DNA from: Methylocystis rosea SV97
GTDB taxonomy: Bacteria > Pseudomonadota > Alphaproteobacteria > Rhizobiales > Beijerinckiaceae
Assembly: GCF_000372845.1 (NCBI RefSeq)
Contig: NZ_KB889963.1
Coordinates: forward strand, 2,934,304-2,998,303
Direction: 5' to 3'
DNA length: 64,000 bases
The notes beneath the pieces were generated by a model. That model did not search any database, was not told the DNA's origin, and saw only the letters and a program-made list of their open reading frames with translations. Positions 24,177 to 33,841 of this stretch are shown here, in pieces. The position numbers were made by a program, and so were the translations under genes. The number at the start of each line of letters is the position of its first letter. The stretch's first letter is position 1.

Positions 24177-27100
24177 ATGGCGACATCGGGAAAGATCCAG
24201 GACGCGGCGTCCGCCGCTCTGACGGCGATCGAGGAGGCGCTGGATATCGGCGCGCCGCCGAACGCCGCAGGCGCTGCGGATGAGGCGAACAACCGGTCCG
24301 GCCCGCCCCAGAGTCCGAGAGCGGAAGCGCACGCGGGGGACCAGCGAAAGCCGGCCTCGGCTTACGGCGAGCAGCAGAACCGCGCTCAACCGCAGCCCGG
24401 AGCCATGGCGCCCGCCCTTGCGCCCGCGAACGACGACCGCCGCACGGTCGGCGAATTGCGGCAGGCGCTGCAGATCAAGCCCAACCGCTCGATCATGGCG
24501 CTCACCTTCGCCTCCATGGGGCTGTGGGCGGCCTGCTGGGCCCTGTATGTTTATTTCCATCAAGGCGAAATCCTCGACTCCGGCGGGTTGACGCTCGCGC
24601 CGAAGCCGGTTTTGACGCTCGCAGCGCTGATCGCGCCTCTCGTTTTTCTCTTCCTCACGGGACTGATGGCGCGCCGCGCGCATGAGATGCGGCTCATCGC
24701 CAACTCCATGACCGAAGTGGCCATTCGGCTGATCGAGCCGGAAACGGTCGCCACCGAGCAAGTCGTCTCGCTCTCTCAGGCGATCCGGCGCGAAGCCGCC
24801 TCCATGGGAGACGGCATCGAACGCGCGCTGGCAAGGGCCGGCGAACTGGAAGTGATCGTGCGCACCGAGGTGACCAACCTCGAACGCTCCTACACCGAGA
24901 ATGAACGGCGCATTCGGCTTCTCATCGACGAGCTGACGCGCGAACGCGAAGCGATTGTCGTCAACGCCGACAACGCCCGTACGGCGCTCTTTGGCGCGCG
25001 CGAGACGCTGTCTCAGGAACTCGCCACGACCTCGGTCCATCTCGCCGAAGCGGTGAGCCAGGCCGGAGCGCGCGTCACCTCCTCGCTCGGCTCCAAGGGC
25101 GAAGAGATCCGGCTCGCGCTGGACGAAGCAGGCGACGCGTTTGAATCGACCTTGGCCAGTCACGGCGAAAGAGTGCTCATCGCCCTCACCCAGACCGGCG
25201 ACGAAGTCGCGCAGAAAGTGACCGGCGCGAGCGAGGACGTCAGCCGCCGTTTCGCCGACGGAGTCGAGGAAGTTGGCCGCAAGCTGGAAGCCGCGAGCGA
25301 AGCGATCGCCGGCGATTTCGGCGCGCGCGGCCAAGATGTGCTCGAACGATTCGAAGAACTCGGCGCGAGTTTTTCCGAGGCGATCGGCGGCCAGGGGGAG
25401 CGGATCGTCGCGCAGCTCACGGAGACCGGCGGGGCGCTTCGCGAAACAATCGAGACGCAGGGCGGAGCCTTTGAGCGCTCGCTCGCTGAAACCCAGGAAC
25501 GGCTCACGACGCGCGTCGCCGAACATGTCGAAAACGCCAAAGCGACACTCGAAACGGCGGAAACCCGAATCGTCGGCCTGCTCGAAGACACGCATCAGAA
25601 GGCGCAGAATGAATTCGAGCTGCGCGGACAAGCGCTTCATGAATCAATCTCGCGCAGCCTGAACCAGAGTTCAACGGCGCTTGTCGAACAGGTCGACGCT
25701 GTGCAGGCGCGTTTTGTCGCCGCCGCCAGCGATGCGGTGTCGGCGATCGGGACGCATGGCGACCGAGTCAATGAAACGCTCGCCGACAACTTCCAGGCCT
25801 TCGAACAGACCGTGCTCGGCCGCGGCGGCGAAGTGGCGGAACGGATCGCCGAACGAGGGCTGCAGATCGAGACCACTCTCGCCGAGCGGCTTGCCGCCTT
25901 CGAAGACGCCGTGGTGCGCAACAGCGCGGAAGCGGCCATGCGCGTCGCTGAACATGGCGATCGTGTCAGCTCCGTCATTTCGGACGGTCTCACCGCGTTT
26001 GAAGACACATTCGCCCGCCACGGCGAGGACGTCGTCTCGCGCGTCGCCGAACACAGCGAGAGGGCCGCGACGACCGTCGCGACGCAGCTCGCCGCATTCG
26101 AAACGGTGGTTGCGCTGCGCAGCGAGGAACTTGCGCAGAGCGTCGGCGAACACAGCGAGCGCGCAACGTCGGCGCTCTCCACGCAGCTCGCCGCATTCGA
26201 AGAGTCGGTCAACAGCCGCAGCGGCGAAATCGCCGAACGGGTCAGCGAGCAGAGCGAGCGCGCGACGGCGACATTGTCGGCTCAGCTCGCCGCATTCGAG
26301 GAAGCGGTCACGCAGCACAGCGACGACGTCGCGACGCGCGTAACCGAACATGGCGGACGCGCGACGTCCACCATTGCGACCCAGCTCGCCGCCTTTGAGG
26401 ACACGGTTGCGCGCCACAGCGAGGAAATCGCGCAGCGCGTCAGCGAACATGGCGAAAGGGCGACGTCGACGCTGACGTCGCAGCTCGCCGCTTTCGAAGA
26501 GACAGTTGTACGCCACAGCGACGACATCGCCCTTCGCGTGAGCGAACAGAGCGAGCTGGCGACAACGACGCTCGCGGCTCAGCTGGCCTCGTTTGAGGAC
26601 GCGGTCGCGCGTCATGGAGAACAGATTGCGCAGCGTGTCGGCGAGCAAGGCGAACGCGCAACATCGACGCTCTCGTCGCAACTCACCGCCTTTGAGGACT
26701 CCATCAGCCGCCACGGCGACGAGATTGCCGAGCGCGTCGGCGAGCGGGGAGAACGCGCCGCATCGACCCTCTCGGCGCAGCTCGCCGCTTTCGGAGAAGC
26801 CGTCGAGCGTCACAGCGAAGAAATCACCCAGCGCGTCAGCGAGCACGGCGAACGCGCCACGGTGGCCTTTTCGCAAGGCCTGACGACGTTCGAAGACGTC
26901 GTCGCGCGCCAGGGCGAAGATTTGGCGGCCCGGGTCGCGGCCCGCACCGAGCGCGCCGCCGCAGAACTTGGCGACAAACTCGCCGCCTTCGAAGACAGCC
27001 TCGCCCGCAACAGCGGACAGGTCAGCGACGCTGTCGCTCAGAGTCTTGAAGCGATCGAAAACGTGCTTGTGCGCCAGGGTGGCGAGATCGCGCAGCGCCT

Positions 27101-30100
27101 GGCGGAGCACGCCGGTAGCGCCGAAGTCGACCTCGCCGATAAGCTCGGCTCCTTCGAAGATGCCGTTAAGCGTCACAGTGAAAGCGTGGCGTCCGTCGTC
27201 GGCGAACATGCGACGCGCGTCGACCAATTGCTCGACGAGCGGCTCAACGCGCTCGAGACGGCGGGAATGCTCGTCGCCAAAACCATGGAGACGACGCGCG
27301 AACTCGCGCTGCACGAATTCGAGACGCACGGCGCGGCGTTGCGCGACAAGCTACGCCAGAGCGTCGCGGACGCCTCCTCGGCTCTCGCCGAAAACGCCGC
27401 CACGATGCATGAGCGCTTCGCCAATACGGCGAGCGACGCCGTTCTGGCGATCGCCACGCAGGGCGAGCGGCTGCATGAATTGGTGAACGATCGATTCGGC
27501 GCCTTCGAGAACGCCGTCCTGTCAGAAAGCAAAGACGTCGTGGCCTCGCTGGCGGACCATGGCGAGCGCATCGCGGTCACGCTCGGCGAACAGCTCACGC
27601 AATTCGAGAATGCGCTGCTTCGCGACGGCGGCGAGCTCGCCGACCGGGTCGGCGCGCAGGCCGAACGCCTCAGCGCCGAACTCACTCAGCGCTTCGCTGT
27701 CGTGGAGGACGTGATCGGCGGCAAGGGAACGCAGCTCGTCGACAATCTGACGACGCGGACAATGGACGCGGCCGCTCGACTCGACGCGCAAACGCAAGAG
27801 ATTACGCATCGGATCGACGACCAGCTGCAGTCGCTCGACGAGACCATCCGCATGCAGGGCGGCGCGCTTGTCGAAAGGCTCTCGGCGCAAGTCGACCATT
27901 ACAACGCCCGGATCGGCGACAATTCTCGCCATTTCGCTGACGAGATCGACGCGAGACTGGCCGAAATCGACGGCGCGATCGAAAGCAAAGGCGGCCATCT
28001 GGTCGAAAAGCTCGGCGCGCGCGCGATCGACATCGCGTCGACGATGTCGAACAAGATCGAAGCCTTCGAGAACGTCGCCAACGCCAGAACAATGGAGGCG
28101 GCGGACCGCATCGACGAACTGGTCGGCCGCGTTGACGCGGGCCTGGGCGTCGGCGGCCAGATGCTGCAGGAGGCGCTCTCCAAACACGCGGCTGAAGTCG
28201 CGCGGGTGATGGAAGACGGCGGGCGCCAAGTCATGCAAACGCTCGACGCAAAGATCAAAGACGTCGACTGGGTGCTGCTCTCGCGCTCGAGCGAACTTGC
28301 CCATACGATCGCCTCCAGAACAGAGGAAATCAACGAAGCGCTGGGCGGACACGCGAAGGAGCTGGAAACGACCCTCGACGGGCGCATCGCGCTGCTCGAG
28401 AACAATGTGATCAGCCGGCTCGGCGCCGTTTCTTCGGAGATCGACGAGGGAGGCCGACTGGTCGTGGACACGATCGGCGCCCGTCTGCAGGACATCAAAG
28501 ACGTTCTCGCCGTCGCGCGACGCGAATTCGATACGACGCTTCATGCGCGCACCGGCGATCTCGGCCAGTCGCTCGCCGAACGCGTCGCGGAGATCAGCGA
28601 CGCGCTGGATGAGCGCCTCACGCAAATGCAGACCGTGCTCGACGCACGCGGCGGAGCCGTCGCCCAGGAATTGACGACGATCGGCGATCTCGTGGCGACC
28701 GCCGTTGAAAATAGCAGCGCCGCCCTTGTCTCGCGCCTTGGCGTCAAGCGCGACGAGCTGACGAACGCGCTGGACGCCTCCCGCGAGGCGCTGGCGCTGA
28801 CGCTGGAGACCAGCGCGCAGACCTCGATTGCGGCGCTGCTGGAGACAAACGAAAAGATTCGTACCGAGCTGCCCACCCTGCTCGACACGCTCGGCGAGAC
28901 AAATGCCTCGCTCCATGCGGTCATCGACAAGACCGGCGGGAATCTGGTCACGCTCGAACATGAACTCGGCAGACGGCTCGCCGAGTTCCATGGCGCGCTC
29001 AACGAGGCTTCGACGCAAGTTGAACATATCAGCGCAGTGGCTGGCGGAACGATGCAAGACGCCAACGCCATCGTCGCGGCGCTCGACGAACGACAGCACA
29101 CGCTAGCGCAGAGCGCGGAAAAACTGGCGCAAAGCCAGGAGGCGCTCGACGCCGTGATGGCCGCCCGCCGCCGTTCGCTCGAAGATCTGGTGACGCTCAT
29201 CGAAGGCCGGCGCGCCGAATTTGAAGGCGCCATGACACAGTTCAGCGAATTGATGGACCGTTCCTTCCGCTCGATCGAGACGCGGTCGCGAGAACTTGGA
29301 GGAGAGCTGAGCGAAACCTCCCGGCAAACCGCCGATCTGATCGAGACGCGCTTTGCAGCGGTGCGCGCCGCTGCAGAAGGCGAACGCGAGCAGACGTCGG
29401 AGGCGCTGCGCGCCGCCTTCTCGGAAACCAATGAAGAGATCACCCGTCTCTTCGGCGACGCGCGCTCGAAATTCGACGCCGCGACAGACGAGATTCGCGG
29501 CCTCGCGCGCAACATTCACCGCGAGATCGAGGAGACCCGCGAGGAGGTGCGCCGCGGCGCGACCGAAATTCCGCGCGAAACCGCCGAGCAGGCGGCGGCG
29601 CTGCGGCGGGTCGTCGGCGATCAGGTGAAGGCGCTGAACGAACTCACCGACATCGTGGCGCGTTCGGGCCGCGTCTATGACATCGCCGAACAAAGCGCGC
29701 CTCCGCTCCGTCAGCCGGCCCTGGATCAAGCGACGCGCGCCGAGCACGCAGCGCCACGCGTCGCGCAGAATCGCTCGGCGGAGCCGACACGCGAGCCGCA
29801 AGGCGGATGGCTGAGCAGCCTGCTTGCGCGCGCCTCCTTCGACGACGCCGCGCCGCAGCCGCCGCGCCAGGCGCGGTCCTTGGCGACGGCGGGCGCCCTC
29901 GACAGCCTGACGCTCGACATTGCGCGTATGGTCGACAACGCCGCCGTGGCGGAGCTATGGCGCCGCTATCAGCGCGGCGAAAAGGGCGGACTTTTCGGTC
30001 GCCGTCTCTACACCGCGCAAGGCCATCAGACCTTCGAGGAAATTCGTCGCCGCTATCGCGTCGATCAGGCGTTTCGCGCGACCGCCGATCGCTACGTCCA

Positions 30101-30230
30101 GCATTTCGAGGATCTGCTCATCGAGACGAGTCGCGGCGATCACGACGGCTCGAAAGCGCTCGACCTGCTGACGGGCGACGCCGGCAAGGTCTACACCATG
30201 CTCAGCCACGCCTCCGGACGCTTCGAATAG
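24177..30230 (+). CDS. Giant membrane-anchored coiled-coil protein, GPR (growth pole ring)-like
   Basis: 2,017 residues. A disordered N-terminus (1-100) precedes two membrane helices at about 106-127 and 144-165. From 170 to about 1,850 comes an almost unbroken amphipathic, Glu/Ala/Arg-rich coiled coil of apolipoprotein-like type, including twelve adjacent 33-residue repeats. A conserved C-terminal block (about 1,905-2,000) contains ARMVDNAAVAELWRRYQRGE and FRATADRYVQHFEDLL. Size, twin helices near the N-terminus and apolipoprotein-like rod match GPR, which forms a ring at the growing pole in Agrobacterium tumefaciens and is needed for polar growth. Homology is recalled, not computed. Neighbours are an Hpt gene (divergent) and a Rieske/FAD oxidoreductase (convergent, 8-bp gap). 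Confidence 0.8.
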   Translation: MATSGKIQDAASAALTAIEEALDIGAPPNAAGAADEANNRSGPPQSPRAEAHAGDQRKPASAYGEQQNRAQPQPGAMAPALAPANDDRRTVGELRQALQIKPNRSIMALTFASMGLWAACWALYVYFHQGEILDSGGLTLAPKPVLTLAALIAPLVFLFLTGLMARRAHEMRLIANSMTEVAIRLIEPETVATEQVVSLSQAIRREAASMGDGIERALARAGELEVIVRTEVTNLERSYTENERRIRLLIDELTREREAIVVNADNARTALFGARETLSQELATTSVHLAEAVSQAGARVTSSLGSKGEEIRLALDEAGDAFESTLASHGERVLIALTQTGDEVAQKVTGASEDVSRRFADGVEEVGRKLEAASEAIAGDFGARGQDVLERFEELGASFSEAIGGQGERIVAQLTETGGALRETIETQGGAFERSLAETQERLTTRVAEHVENAKATLETAETRIVGLLEDTHQKAQNEFELRGQALHESISRSLNQSSTALVEQVDAVQARFVAAASDAVSAIGTHGDRVNETLADNFQAFEQTVLGRGGEVAERIAERGLQIETTLAERLAAFEDAVVRNSAEAAMRVAEHGDRVSSVISDGLTAFEDTFARHGEDVVSRVAEHSERAATTVATQLAAFETVVALRSEELAQSVGEHSERATSALSTQLAAFEESVNSRSGEIAERVSEQSERATATLSAQLAAFEEAVTQHSDDVATRVTEHGGRATSTIATQLAAFEDTVARHSEEIAQRVSEHGERATSTLTSQLAAFEETVVRHSDDIALRVSEQSELATTTLAAQLASFEDAVARHGEQIAQRVGEQGERATSTLSSQLTAFEDSISRHGDEIAERVGERGERAASTLSAQLAAFGEAVERHSEEITQRVSEHGERATVAFSQGLTTFEDVVARQGEDLAARVAARTERAAAELGDKLAAFEDSLARNSGQVSDAVAQSLEAIENVLVRQGGEIAQRLAEHAGSAEVDLADKLGSFEDAVKRHSESVASVVGEHATRVDQLLDERLNALETAGMLVAKTMETTRELALHEFETHGAALRDKLRQSVADASSALAENAATMHERFANTASDAVLAIATQGERLHELVNDRFGAFENAVLSESKDVVASLADHGERIAVTLGEQLTQFENALLRDGGELADRVGAQAERLSAELTQRFAVVEDVIGGKGTQLVDNLTTRTMDAAARLDAQTQEITHRIDDQLQSLDETIRMQGGALVERLSAQVDHYNARIGDNSRHFADEIDARLAEIDGAIESKGGHLVEKLGARAIDIASTMSNKIEAFENVANARTMEAADRIDELVGRVDAGLGVGGQMLQEALSKHAAEVARVMEDGGRQVMQTLDAKIKDVDWVLLSRSSELAHTIASRTEEINEALGGHAKELETTLDGRIALLENNVISRLGAVSSEIDEGGRLVVDTIGARLQDIKDVLAVARREFDTTLHARTGDLGQSLAERVAEISDALDERLTQMQTVLDARGGAVAQELTTIGDLVATAVENSSAALVSRLGVKRDELTNALDASREALALTLETSAQTSIAALLETNEKIRTELPTLLDTLGETNASLHAVIDKTGGNLVTLEHELGRRLAEFHGALNEASTQVEHISAVAGGTMQDANAIVAALDERQHTLAQSAEKLAQSQEALDAVMAARRRSLEDLVTLIEGRRAEFEGAMTQFSELMDRSFRSIETRSRELGGELSETSRQTADLIETRFAAVRAAAEGEREQTSEALRAAFSETNEEITRLFGDARSKFDAATDEIRGLARNIHREIEETREEVRRGATEIPRETAEQAAALRRVVGDQVKALNELTDIVARSGRVYDIAEQSAPPLRQPALDQATRAEHAAPRVAQNRSAEPTREPQGGWLSSLLARASFDDAAPQPPRQARSLATAGALDSLTLDIARMVDNAAVAELWRRYQRGEKGGLFGRRLYTAQGHQTFEEIRRRYRVDQAFRATADRYVQHFEDLLIETSRGDHDGSKALDLLTGDAGKVYTMLSHASGRFE
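25797..26984 (+). repeat. Twelve tandem 99-bp (33-residue) coding repeats
   Basis: Each unit begins near (A/S/T)F(E/G) and runs through a pattern like ARHSEEIAQRVSEHGERA to QLA before the next AFE. Twelve full units follow one another without a break, with diverged but clearly related sequences. Thirty-three residues equals three 11-residue turns, the period of apolipoprotein-like amphipathic helices. The repeats are coding, vary at synonymous sites and lack spacers, so this is not a CRISPR array. Confidence 0.9.
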
Positions 30231-30238
30231 CTCGAACC

Positions 30239-31792
30239 CTATTCGATCGATTCCGGCGGCTGGGCGCCGATGCGCGCTTCAAAAGCGACTTCGGCGCGCA
30301 GATTGTCGAGGTCGCGACCGATCGTCGCGACGGCCAGCAGCCTGTCGCCCTTGAAGTAGGAAACGGCGCAGTCGGCGGCGGCCGGATCGCCTGACATCTC
30401 CAGCCGGTCCCACGACGCGGCGTTTCCGATATAGGAAATCGCCTGGTCGTAATGCTGGCTCCAGAAGAAGGGCGCGGCGTCGAACTTTTCCTTGCGACCA
30501 AGAATGTTGCGCGCGGCTGTTTGGCCCTGACGCTCCGCGACCACCCAATGTTCGACGCGAATCCGCTCGCCCGTGATTTTGTCGGGCCAGCTGGCGATGT
30601 CGCCTGCGGCGTAAATATCGGGCGCGCTCGTCTGCAGATATTCGTCGACGAGCACGCCGCGGTCCACCGCGAGCCCGGCGGATTGGGCGAGCGAGAGATC
30701 CGGCTTCACGCCGACGCCGATGACCACGAGATCGGCGTCCAAGGTTGTGCCGCTTTTCAATTTGAGCGTGCGTTCGCCGATTTCCGTCGCCGTGTCCCCG
30801 AGGTGGAAGATGACGCCGTGGCTCTCGTGGAGCTTTCTCACATGCGCGCCGATTTCGGGGCCGAGAATGCGCGCCATCGGTATCTCCTCGGGCGCAATCA
30901 CGCGCACGTCGAGACCGCGAGCGCGCAGCGACGCCGCCACCTCAAGGCCGATGAAGCTCGCGCCGATCACGGCCACGCGGCGGACCCCGGCGCAGGCCGC
31001 AATGAGGCGGTCAGCGTCGGCGAGCGAGCGCAGATAATGAACGTGGCTCCGTTCGGCTCCCGGTGTCGGCAGCTTTACGGGAAAAGCGCCCGTCGAGAGC
31101 AGCAACGCGTCGTAAGACAGCGCCGCCCCGTCAGCGAGCGTCAGCCGCTTGCCCGCCGGATCGAGCGACTCGACGCGCTGCCCCAGACGCAGTTGGACTC
31201 CGTTGTCTCGGTACCAGGCTGGGTCGCGCAACGGCAGCCAGTCCGCCTGCGCGGTTCCGGCCAAATAGTCCTTCGAGAGATTGGGCCGATCGTAGGGCTC
31301 GGCCTCATCGGCGCTGATCAGCTCCAGAATGCCGTCATAACCCTCCGCCCTGAGCATCTGCGCAGCGGCGAAGCCCGCCGCGCCGCCGCCGACGATGACG
31401 ACGCCGCGCGGCTCGGCCGCGCCCTTACGCTCCGGGCGCGCGGGGTCCGGCAGCCTTTCGCGCGCAAACACCTTTCCATCGGCCTGCTCGACCCGCCACC
31501 GCGGCAGCGGATCAAAGGCGGGCGCGCGCAACGCGCGGCCGCTGCGCAGGCTGAAACAGGCATGGTGCCAGGGGCACCGGATCGAGCCGCCGATCACGAG
31601 GCCCTCGGCCAGGGGCCCATGATAATGCGTGCAATGAGCGCCGATCACGAAGAACTCGTCCCCCTGTCGCGCCATCACGGCGTCCTCGCCGGCCACATGA
31701 CCAAGCAACGGGCGACCTTCGGAAATCTCGGCGGGAGCGACACCCTGCGTGAAGTCGGGGCCCTCGGGTTGATTGCGCCCCTCTTCCTTCAT
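30239..31792 (-). CDS. Rieske-FAD fused pyridine nucleotide-disulfide oxidoreductase (AIFM3-like)
   Basis: 517 residues. The N-terminal Rieske domain (about 15-110) has both cluster motifs, CTHYHGPL and CPWHHACF. The rest is an NADH:ferredoxin-reductase-like flavoprotein. It has FAD fold VVIVGGGAAGFAAAQML, NAD fold VAVIGASFIGLEVAASL, and the second FAD motif DIYAAGDIASWP. The fusion is known from AIF-like proteins and from ferredoxin reductases in dioxygenase systems. Likely NAD(P)H oxidation with electron transfer through the Rieske centre; the acceptor is unknown. The gene is monocistronic. Confidence 0.9.
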   Translation of the reverse strand: MKEEGRNQPEGPDFTQGVAPAEISEGRPLLGHVAGEDAVMARQGDEFFVIGAHCTHYHGPLAEGLVIGGSIRCPWHHACFSLRSGRALRAPAFDPLPRWRVEQADGKVFARERLPDPARPERKGAAEPRGVVIVGGGAAGFAAAQMLRAEGYDGILELISADEAEPYDRPNLSKDYLAGTAQADWLPLRDPAWYRDNGVQLRLGQRVESLDPAGKRLTLADGAALSYDALLLSTGAFPVKLPTPGAERSHVHYLRSLADADRLIAACAGVRRVAVIGASFIGLEVAASLRARGLDVRVIAPEEIPMARILGPEIGAHVRKLHESHGVIFHLGDTATEIGERTLKLKSGTTLDADLVVIGVGVKPDLSLAQSAGLAVDRGVLVDEYLQTSAPDIYAAGDIASWPDKITGERIRVEHWVVAERQGQTAARNILGRKEKFDAAPFFWSQHYDQAISYIGNAASWDRLEMSGDPAAADCAVSYFKGDRLLAVATIGRDLDNLRAEVAFEARIGAQPPESIE

Positions 31793-32145
31793 GTCGCTCT
31801 CTCCTGTTCCGCGCCGTCGCGCCCTGCGCGCCCGCCTATTGCCACGCTTACTAAAGAGGGCGGCGCTTGAAGAGAGGCAAGCCTCGATCTGGATGGAAGC
31901 GATCGTGATTCGTCAAGAAACGAACATTTGTCACCTTTTTAACGATGAGAGGCGCTCTGAAATCAGCATCGGCCGCCTTGGAACCATCAAAAATTGTGAC
32001 ATTGCCGCCACACCAATTAGAACAATTATTCGTCATGGCGTTTTTTGCTTAACAATTAAGCAGGTGCGCGGACGTTGGGCTTGAACGGAACTCCGCTCGC
32101 GAGTGATATCAATCAGATCTCGCCTCCCAGACGGAGTTCCCAGCT
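31793..32145. other. 353-bp intergenic region before the porin gene
   Basis: No convincing gene. The stretch from about 31900 to 32060 is AT-rich for this genome and holds a GCTTAA/TTAAGC hairpin (32047-32061) and an AATT...AATT repeat near 32018-32030. It ends in the long inverted repeat described separately. It probably contains the divergent promoters of the oxidoreductase and porin genes and a long porin leader. Confidence 0.5.
32087..32140 (+). promoter_or_regulatory. Leader hairpin covering the porin Shine-Dalgarno
   Basis: GGAACTCCG (32087-32095) is exactly complementary to CGGAGTTCC (32132-32140), with a 36-nt loop. The GGAG in the second arm is the Shine-Dalgarno of the porin ATG at 32146. 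When paired the ribosome site would be masked, so the leader may act as a translational switch or be opened by a small RNA or Hfq. The pairing is visible; the function is inferred. Confidence 0.5.
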
Positions 32146-33783
32146 ATGAAGTGGCCCTATCTTTCGACCGTCGCTGCACTCTCGCTAGCAACCAGCGTCA
32201 CGAGCGCTGCTTATGCTCAGTCGAAATTGATGGAGGTCGACCCGACTCTCATCGAAGAGAATCAACCCGCGCCTCCGTCTGCGGCCAAGCCCGTCAAAAA
32301 AGGCCGGATCGTCAAGGGTCCGGCCGTGGCGCCGACGCCGGGATGGCTCGACACGCTGACCATCGACGGCTACGTCGAAGGCGGCATCGCGCTCAACTTC
32401 AATCAGCCGTTCAACAAGCTGAACTGGGGCCACCTCTACACGGACCGCGCCAACTGGCCGACGTTCAACGGCGCCCTCCTGACCGTGCAGCGTCCGCTCG
32501 ATCCGAAGGCCGAAGGCTATGACTTCGGCTTCAAGTTTCAGGGCATGATCGGCGAGGACATGCGCTACAACCACTACCTCGGCGTTCTCGATTATGCGAT
32601 CGCCTCGCGCACGCAGATCGGACCGATCGAGGCCAATGTCCAGGCGCATTTTCCATGGATTAGCCCGATCAGCGAAGGCGGCGTCGACCTCAAGGTGGGC
32701 ATGTTCGCCACCTACAACGGCGCGGAAGTGATCCCGGCGAAAGACAATCTGTTCTACAGCCACTCCTACATCTTCAACTTCGGTCCGTTTATTCACACCG
32801 GCGCGATGGTCACCACCCACGTCAAGCCCTGGCTCGACGTTTATACGGGCGTGACCAGCGGCGTGAACACGAGCCTCGGGTGGCCTGGGGACAACAACGC
32901 CGCTGCGTCCTTCCACGGCGGCTTCGGCTTCAACCTGCTCGACGGCAATCTGACCATTATGGCGATCACCCATACCGGTCCCGAGAACCAGAGGCAGACC
33001 GATCCGCTCGGCGTGGGCTGGCCCGTCGGTTTCGCCAACGGCTTCCCCTTCACAGCGACCGGTTGGCCAAACGTCCTGACGGCGGGCTGGCCGGTCAACC
33101 AGGGCGGCTTCGGCGCCCCTGGCCTCTGCGCCTGCGACGTCAACACGGCGATCCGTTCGTTCAACAACCTCACGACGACCTGGAAGGCGACCGAGAATCT
33201 GACGTTCATCACCGACATCAGCTTCATGCTGGAAAGCGGCTGGAACAATAGCTCGTTCGGCCTGCCGCAAAAGGCTTGGGGCGCGGCCAACGCCATCGTC
33301 GGCGGCTTGGGCGGCAATGGCGCCTTCTGGGGCACGGCGCCGGCCTATCCGATGGGCGCGCGCGCCTTCGGCATCGCGCAATATTTCTCCTATAAGATCA
33401 ACGATATCTTCAAGCTCAACGGGCGCGCCGAATTCTATCGCGACAACAACAACTTCTTCGTCAGCGCATATCCGGGCTATTACGACGCGGTCAATCTGGC
33501 GCACGGCTTCTGGTGTCCGTCCTGCATCAGCCAGAACCTGGGAACGGGCCTTTATGCGAACAGGCCGGTCTATTCCGGCACGAGCTATCTCGCCTTCACT
33601 CTCGGTATGACGATCACCCCGGAGCTGCCAAAGATGCCATTCGTCACCGGCCTGATCATCCGGCCGGAGCTGCGTTGGGACACGACCGTCAATGGCACCA
33701 CGCCGTTCTTCAGCCGCAACGGCCTGAGCTCAAACCAGGGCATGTTCAATATGGACGTGATCGTTCCCTTCACGCTCCTCTAA
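32146..33783 (+). CDS. Outer-membrane beta-barrel porin (BBP2-like)
   Basis: 545 residues with a clear signal peptide (ALSLATSVTSAAYAQ). The mature protein is rich in aromatic, glycine and asparagine residues with alternating strands (for example DGYVEGGIALNFNQPF, then YDFGFKFQGMIGEDMRYN) and ends FNMDVIVPFTLL, a beta-barrel C-terminal strand. This is the pattern of the outer-membrane BBP2 porin family, common in methylotrophic alphaproteobacteria. One CxC pair (LCACD) and a CPSC lie in extracellular-type loops. A strong terminator follows. Likely abundant and independently expressed; substrate unknown. Confidence 0.82.
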   Translation: MKWPYLSTVAALSLATSVTSAAYAQSKLMEVDPTLIEENQPAPPSAAKPVKKGRIVKGPAVAPTPGWLDTLTIDGYVEGGIALNFNQPFNKLNWGHLYTDRANWPTFNGALLTVQRPLDPKAEGYDFGFKFQGMIGEDMRYNHYLGVLDYAIASRTQIGPIEANVQAHFPWISPISEGGVDLKVGMFATYNGAEVIPAKDNLFYSHSYIFNFGPFIHTGAMVTTHVKPWLDVYTGVTSGVNTSLGWPGDNNAAASFHGGFGFNLLDGNLTIMAITHTGPENQRQTDPLGVGWPVGFANGFPFTATGWPNVLTAGWPVNQGGFGAPGLCACDVNTAIRSFNNLTTTWKATENLTFITDISFMLESGWNNSSFGLPQKAWGAANAIVGGLGGNGAFWGTAPAYPMGARAFGIAQYFSYKINDIFKLNGRAEFYRDNNNFFVSAYPGYYDAVNLAHGFWCPSCISQNLGTGLYANRPVYSGTSYLAFTLGMTITPELPKMPFVTGLIIRPELRWDTTVNGTTPFFSRNGLSSNQGMFNMDVIVPFTLL

Positions 33784-33812
33784 AACGCTCTTTTCAAGAG
33801 CATCCGAAGCAA

Positions 33813-33841
33813 GCCGCCCGGTCCGCCGGGCGGCTTTTTTA
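33813..33841 (+). terminator. Rho-independent terminator of the porin gene
   Basis: GCCGCCCGG (33813-33821), a four-base loop, CCGGGCGGC (33826-33834), then seven T residues. It ends against the stop codon of the convergent gene at 33839. Confidence 0.93.

Noticed and set aside
24093-25640. Long antisense frames along the giant gene (also 25671-27329 and 27522-29099)
   Set aside because: Regular 99-bp repeats in the sense strand create periodic open antisense frames; they carry no independent motif.
25797-26984. Possible CRISPR-like array
   Set aside because: The repeats are in frame, contiguous, 99 bp long and diverged at synonymous sites, with no spacers and no cas genes nearby.
32185-33504. 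439-codon antisense frame opposite the porin gene
   Set aside because: Shadow of the porin gene, which has a signal peptide, a ribosome site and a terminator on the other strand.
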